Source: Jiangella anatolica (GTDB lineage: Bacteria; Actinomycetota; Actinomycetes; Jiangellales; Jiangellaceae). Taken from it: 57,929 nucleotides of DNA. Under the pieces are notes generated by a model. That model was given only the letters and a program-made list of their open reading frames with translations. It did not search any database and had not been told where the DNA came from. The position numbers were made by a program, and so were the translations under genes. The first letter of the stretch is position 1, and the number at the start of each line of letters is the position of its first letter. Positions 56,965 through 57,929 of this stretch are shown one piece after another. Location of the stretch: assembly GCF_003236295.1 (NCBI RefSeq), contig NZ_POTW01000034.1, forward strand, positions 1-57,929, given 5' to 3'.

Positions 56965-57929
56965 TCAGCCGGCATCGGAGATCGTCCGAGTGCCGGCACC
57001 ACCCACCTCTGCTTCTCGCCTCGTTCGTCCGCGCTTGACTGCGAGACACAGCAGTGCCCCACATGCCACCGCGGCGACCGGAACGATCAACGTCGGCTTC
57101 ATTGCATCAACATAGCCCTGTATGAACACATCGTGGGCCATTTCGGCGATCTTTCCCGCGACTTCTTCAGAAACTCCCGGTGGTAGTGCCATGTCAATTC
57201 CGTCCTGCGCCGCGCTGACCTGCAGTCCTCCCTCCGCGGCACCGGCGAAGCCGTCGATGAACGGCTGGCGCGCCTCGGGTGGCAAAGCGGTTGCGGCGGC
57301 AACGGCCTCGGAATGCAACCGGCTGGCGAGCAGTCCCTGCAGGACCGCTCCGACCACCGCGCTGCCCACGACCTGACCCAGTTGCCGGTTGGTGTTCAGC
57401 ACCCCGGACGCCGCACCGGCGACCCGGCCGGGCACGTCGCGCATGGCGACGGTGTTCATCGGGGCGAAGATGCACCCCAGGCCGACACCGGCGACCAGGA
57501 GCGACGGCAGGAAGTGCCACCACTGCGCCGAGTCGGTCGCCACGAGGGCGAAGGACAGGATGCCGATCCCGTACAGCGTCAACCCCGCCATCAGGATGTA
57601 CTTGCCGCCGACGCGGTCGGTGAACCGGCCGGCGAACGGCGCGATGACCATGGACACGACCGACATCGGCGCGAGCGTCAGCCCGGCCTCCAGCGCGGTG
57701 TGCCCGAGCACGGTCTGCAGATAGATCGTGATCGGCAGGAACGTGCCGACCATCCCGATCGCCACCAGCCCGGCCACCCCGTTCATCACCGAGTAGTTGC
57801 GGTCCTGGAAGAGCCCGAACGGGATCAGCGGCTCGCGGTCCTGCCGCAGCGCCTGCGACACGAGGAAGACGGCCAGCAGCACGCCGCCGGCGATCAGCAG
57901 CAGCGGGATCGACACGAACTCCCACACCC
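56965..57929 (-). CDS. MFS transporter, DHA2 (EmrB/QacA-like) family, 5' end outside window
   Basis: The minus-strand frame is open to the right edge, so the N-terminal half is missing. The visible 321 residues hold about six or seven helices of a 14-helix DHA2 exporter, with NYSVMNGVAGLVAIGMVGTFLPITIYLQ, LAPMSVVSMVIAPFAGRFTDRVGGKY and GVGLGCIFAPMNTVAMRDVP. The C-terminal helix and basic tail are complete. It is likely an efflux pump for toxic compounds. Confidence 0.88.
   Translation of the reverse strand, partial: VWEFVSIPLLLIAGGVLLAVFLVSQALRQDREPLIPFGLFQDRNYSVMNGVAGLVAIGMVGTFLPITIYLQTVLGHTALEAGLTLAPMSVVSMVIAPFAGRFTDRVGGKYILMAGLTLYGIGILSFALVATDSAQWWHFLPSLLVAGVGLGCIFAPMNTVAMRDVPGRVAGAASGVLNTNRQLGQVVGSAVVGAVLQGLLASRLHSEAVAAATALPPEARQPFIDGFAGAAEGGLQVSAAQDGIDMALPPGVSEEVAGKIAEMAHDVFIQGYVDAMKPTLIVPVAAVACGALLCLAVKRGRTRREAEVGGAGTRTISDAG

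Overview
The window is about 58 kb of very GC-rich DNA. Start codons are often GTG, gene ends overlap by ATGA, GTGA or TGATG, several start codons appear leaderless, there is a BldC-type regulator, and an IdeR/DmdR-type iron box precedes a siderophore operon. Together these point to an actinomycete, probably a mycelial one. The genus cannot be fixed from the sequence alone. The chromosome here is ordinary in style, with no phage, plasmid or CRISPR signature. Small decayed spots (a GntR fragment beside tRNA-Phe and an aldo/keto reductase remnant) show local turnover.

Layout. 1-5.6 kb: the end of a secreted S8 protease, then a TetR/MFS-efflux pair. 5.7-9.1 kb: a tight minus-strand operon of a pterin dehydratase-VOC fusion, an arginase-like protein, a PHP protein and a lipoprotein hydrolase. 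9.1-14.9 kb: an MFS exporter divergent from a CGNR regulator, an alpha/beta hydrolase, an M14 carboxypeptidase and a DUF4190 membrane protein. 15.0-23.5 kb: an iron-box-controlled, six-gene NRPS-independent siderophore operon in rhizobactin-1021/schizokinen order. Its first NIS synthetase carries a roughly 108-residue insertion built on an 86-bp DNA repeat. 23.6-27.2 kb: a cobalamin adenosyltransferase group, a FetB-like permease and a TetR unit. 27.2-31 kb: LysR with an SDR-SDR-amidohydrolase operon. 31-33.2 kb: a metallopeptidase, a membrane phosphoesterase, tRNA-Glu and tRNA-Asp.

33.2-40.7 kb is the most intriguing part. Eight translationally coupled genes match the complete set of the Escherichia coli yhf operon (yhfZ, yhfY, yhfU, yhfT, php, yhfS, yhfX, yhfW) in a different order, preceded by two palindromic operators. 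They comprise a regulator, a PRD protein, a transporter, two PLP enzymes, a phosphotriesterase-like hydrolase and a phosphopentomutase-like enzyme. This looks like a self-contained uptake and catabolic pathway whose substrate is, to my knowledge, unassigned.

40.9-47.9 kb: an MFS exporter, a VOC protein and a TetR regulator around an operator array, a Fur-family regulator, an EEP-family nuclease, a DUF72 protein and a MacB/FtsX-type ABC exporter. 48-52 kb: a copper-handling operon (membrane protein, YcnI, CopC, CopD-CtaG fusion), then tRNA-Phe. 52.2-57.9 kb: small lipoproteins and membrane proteins, a dehalogenase-like hydrolase, a DMP19-family protein, the aldo/keto reductase remnant, bldC, and the end of a DHA2-type drug exporter cut by the window edge.
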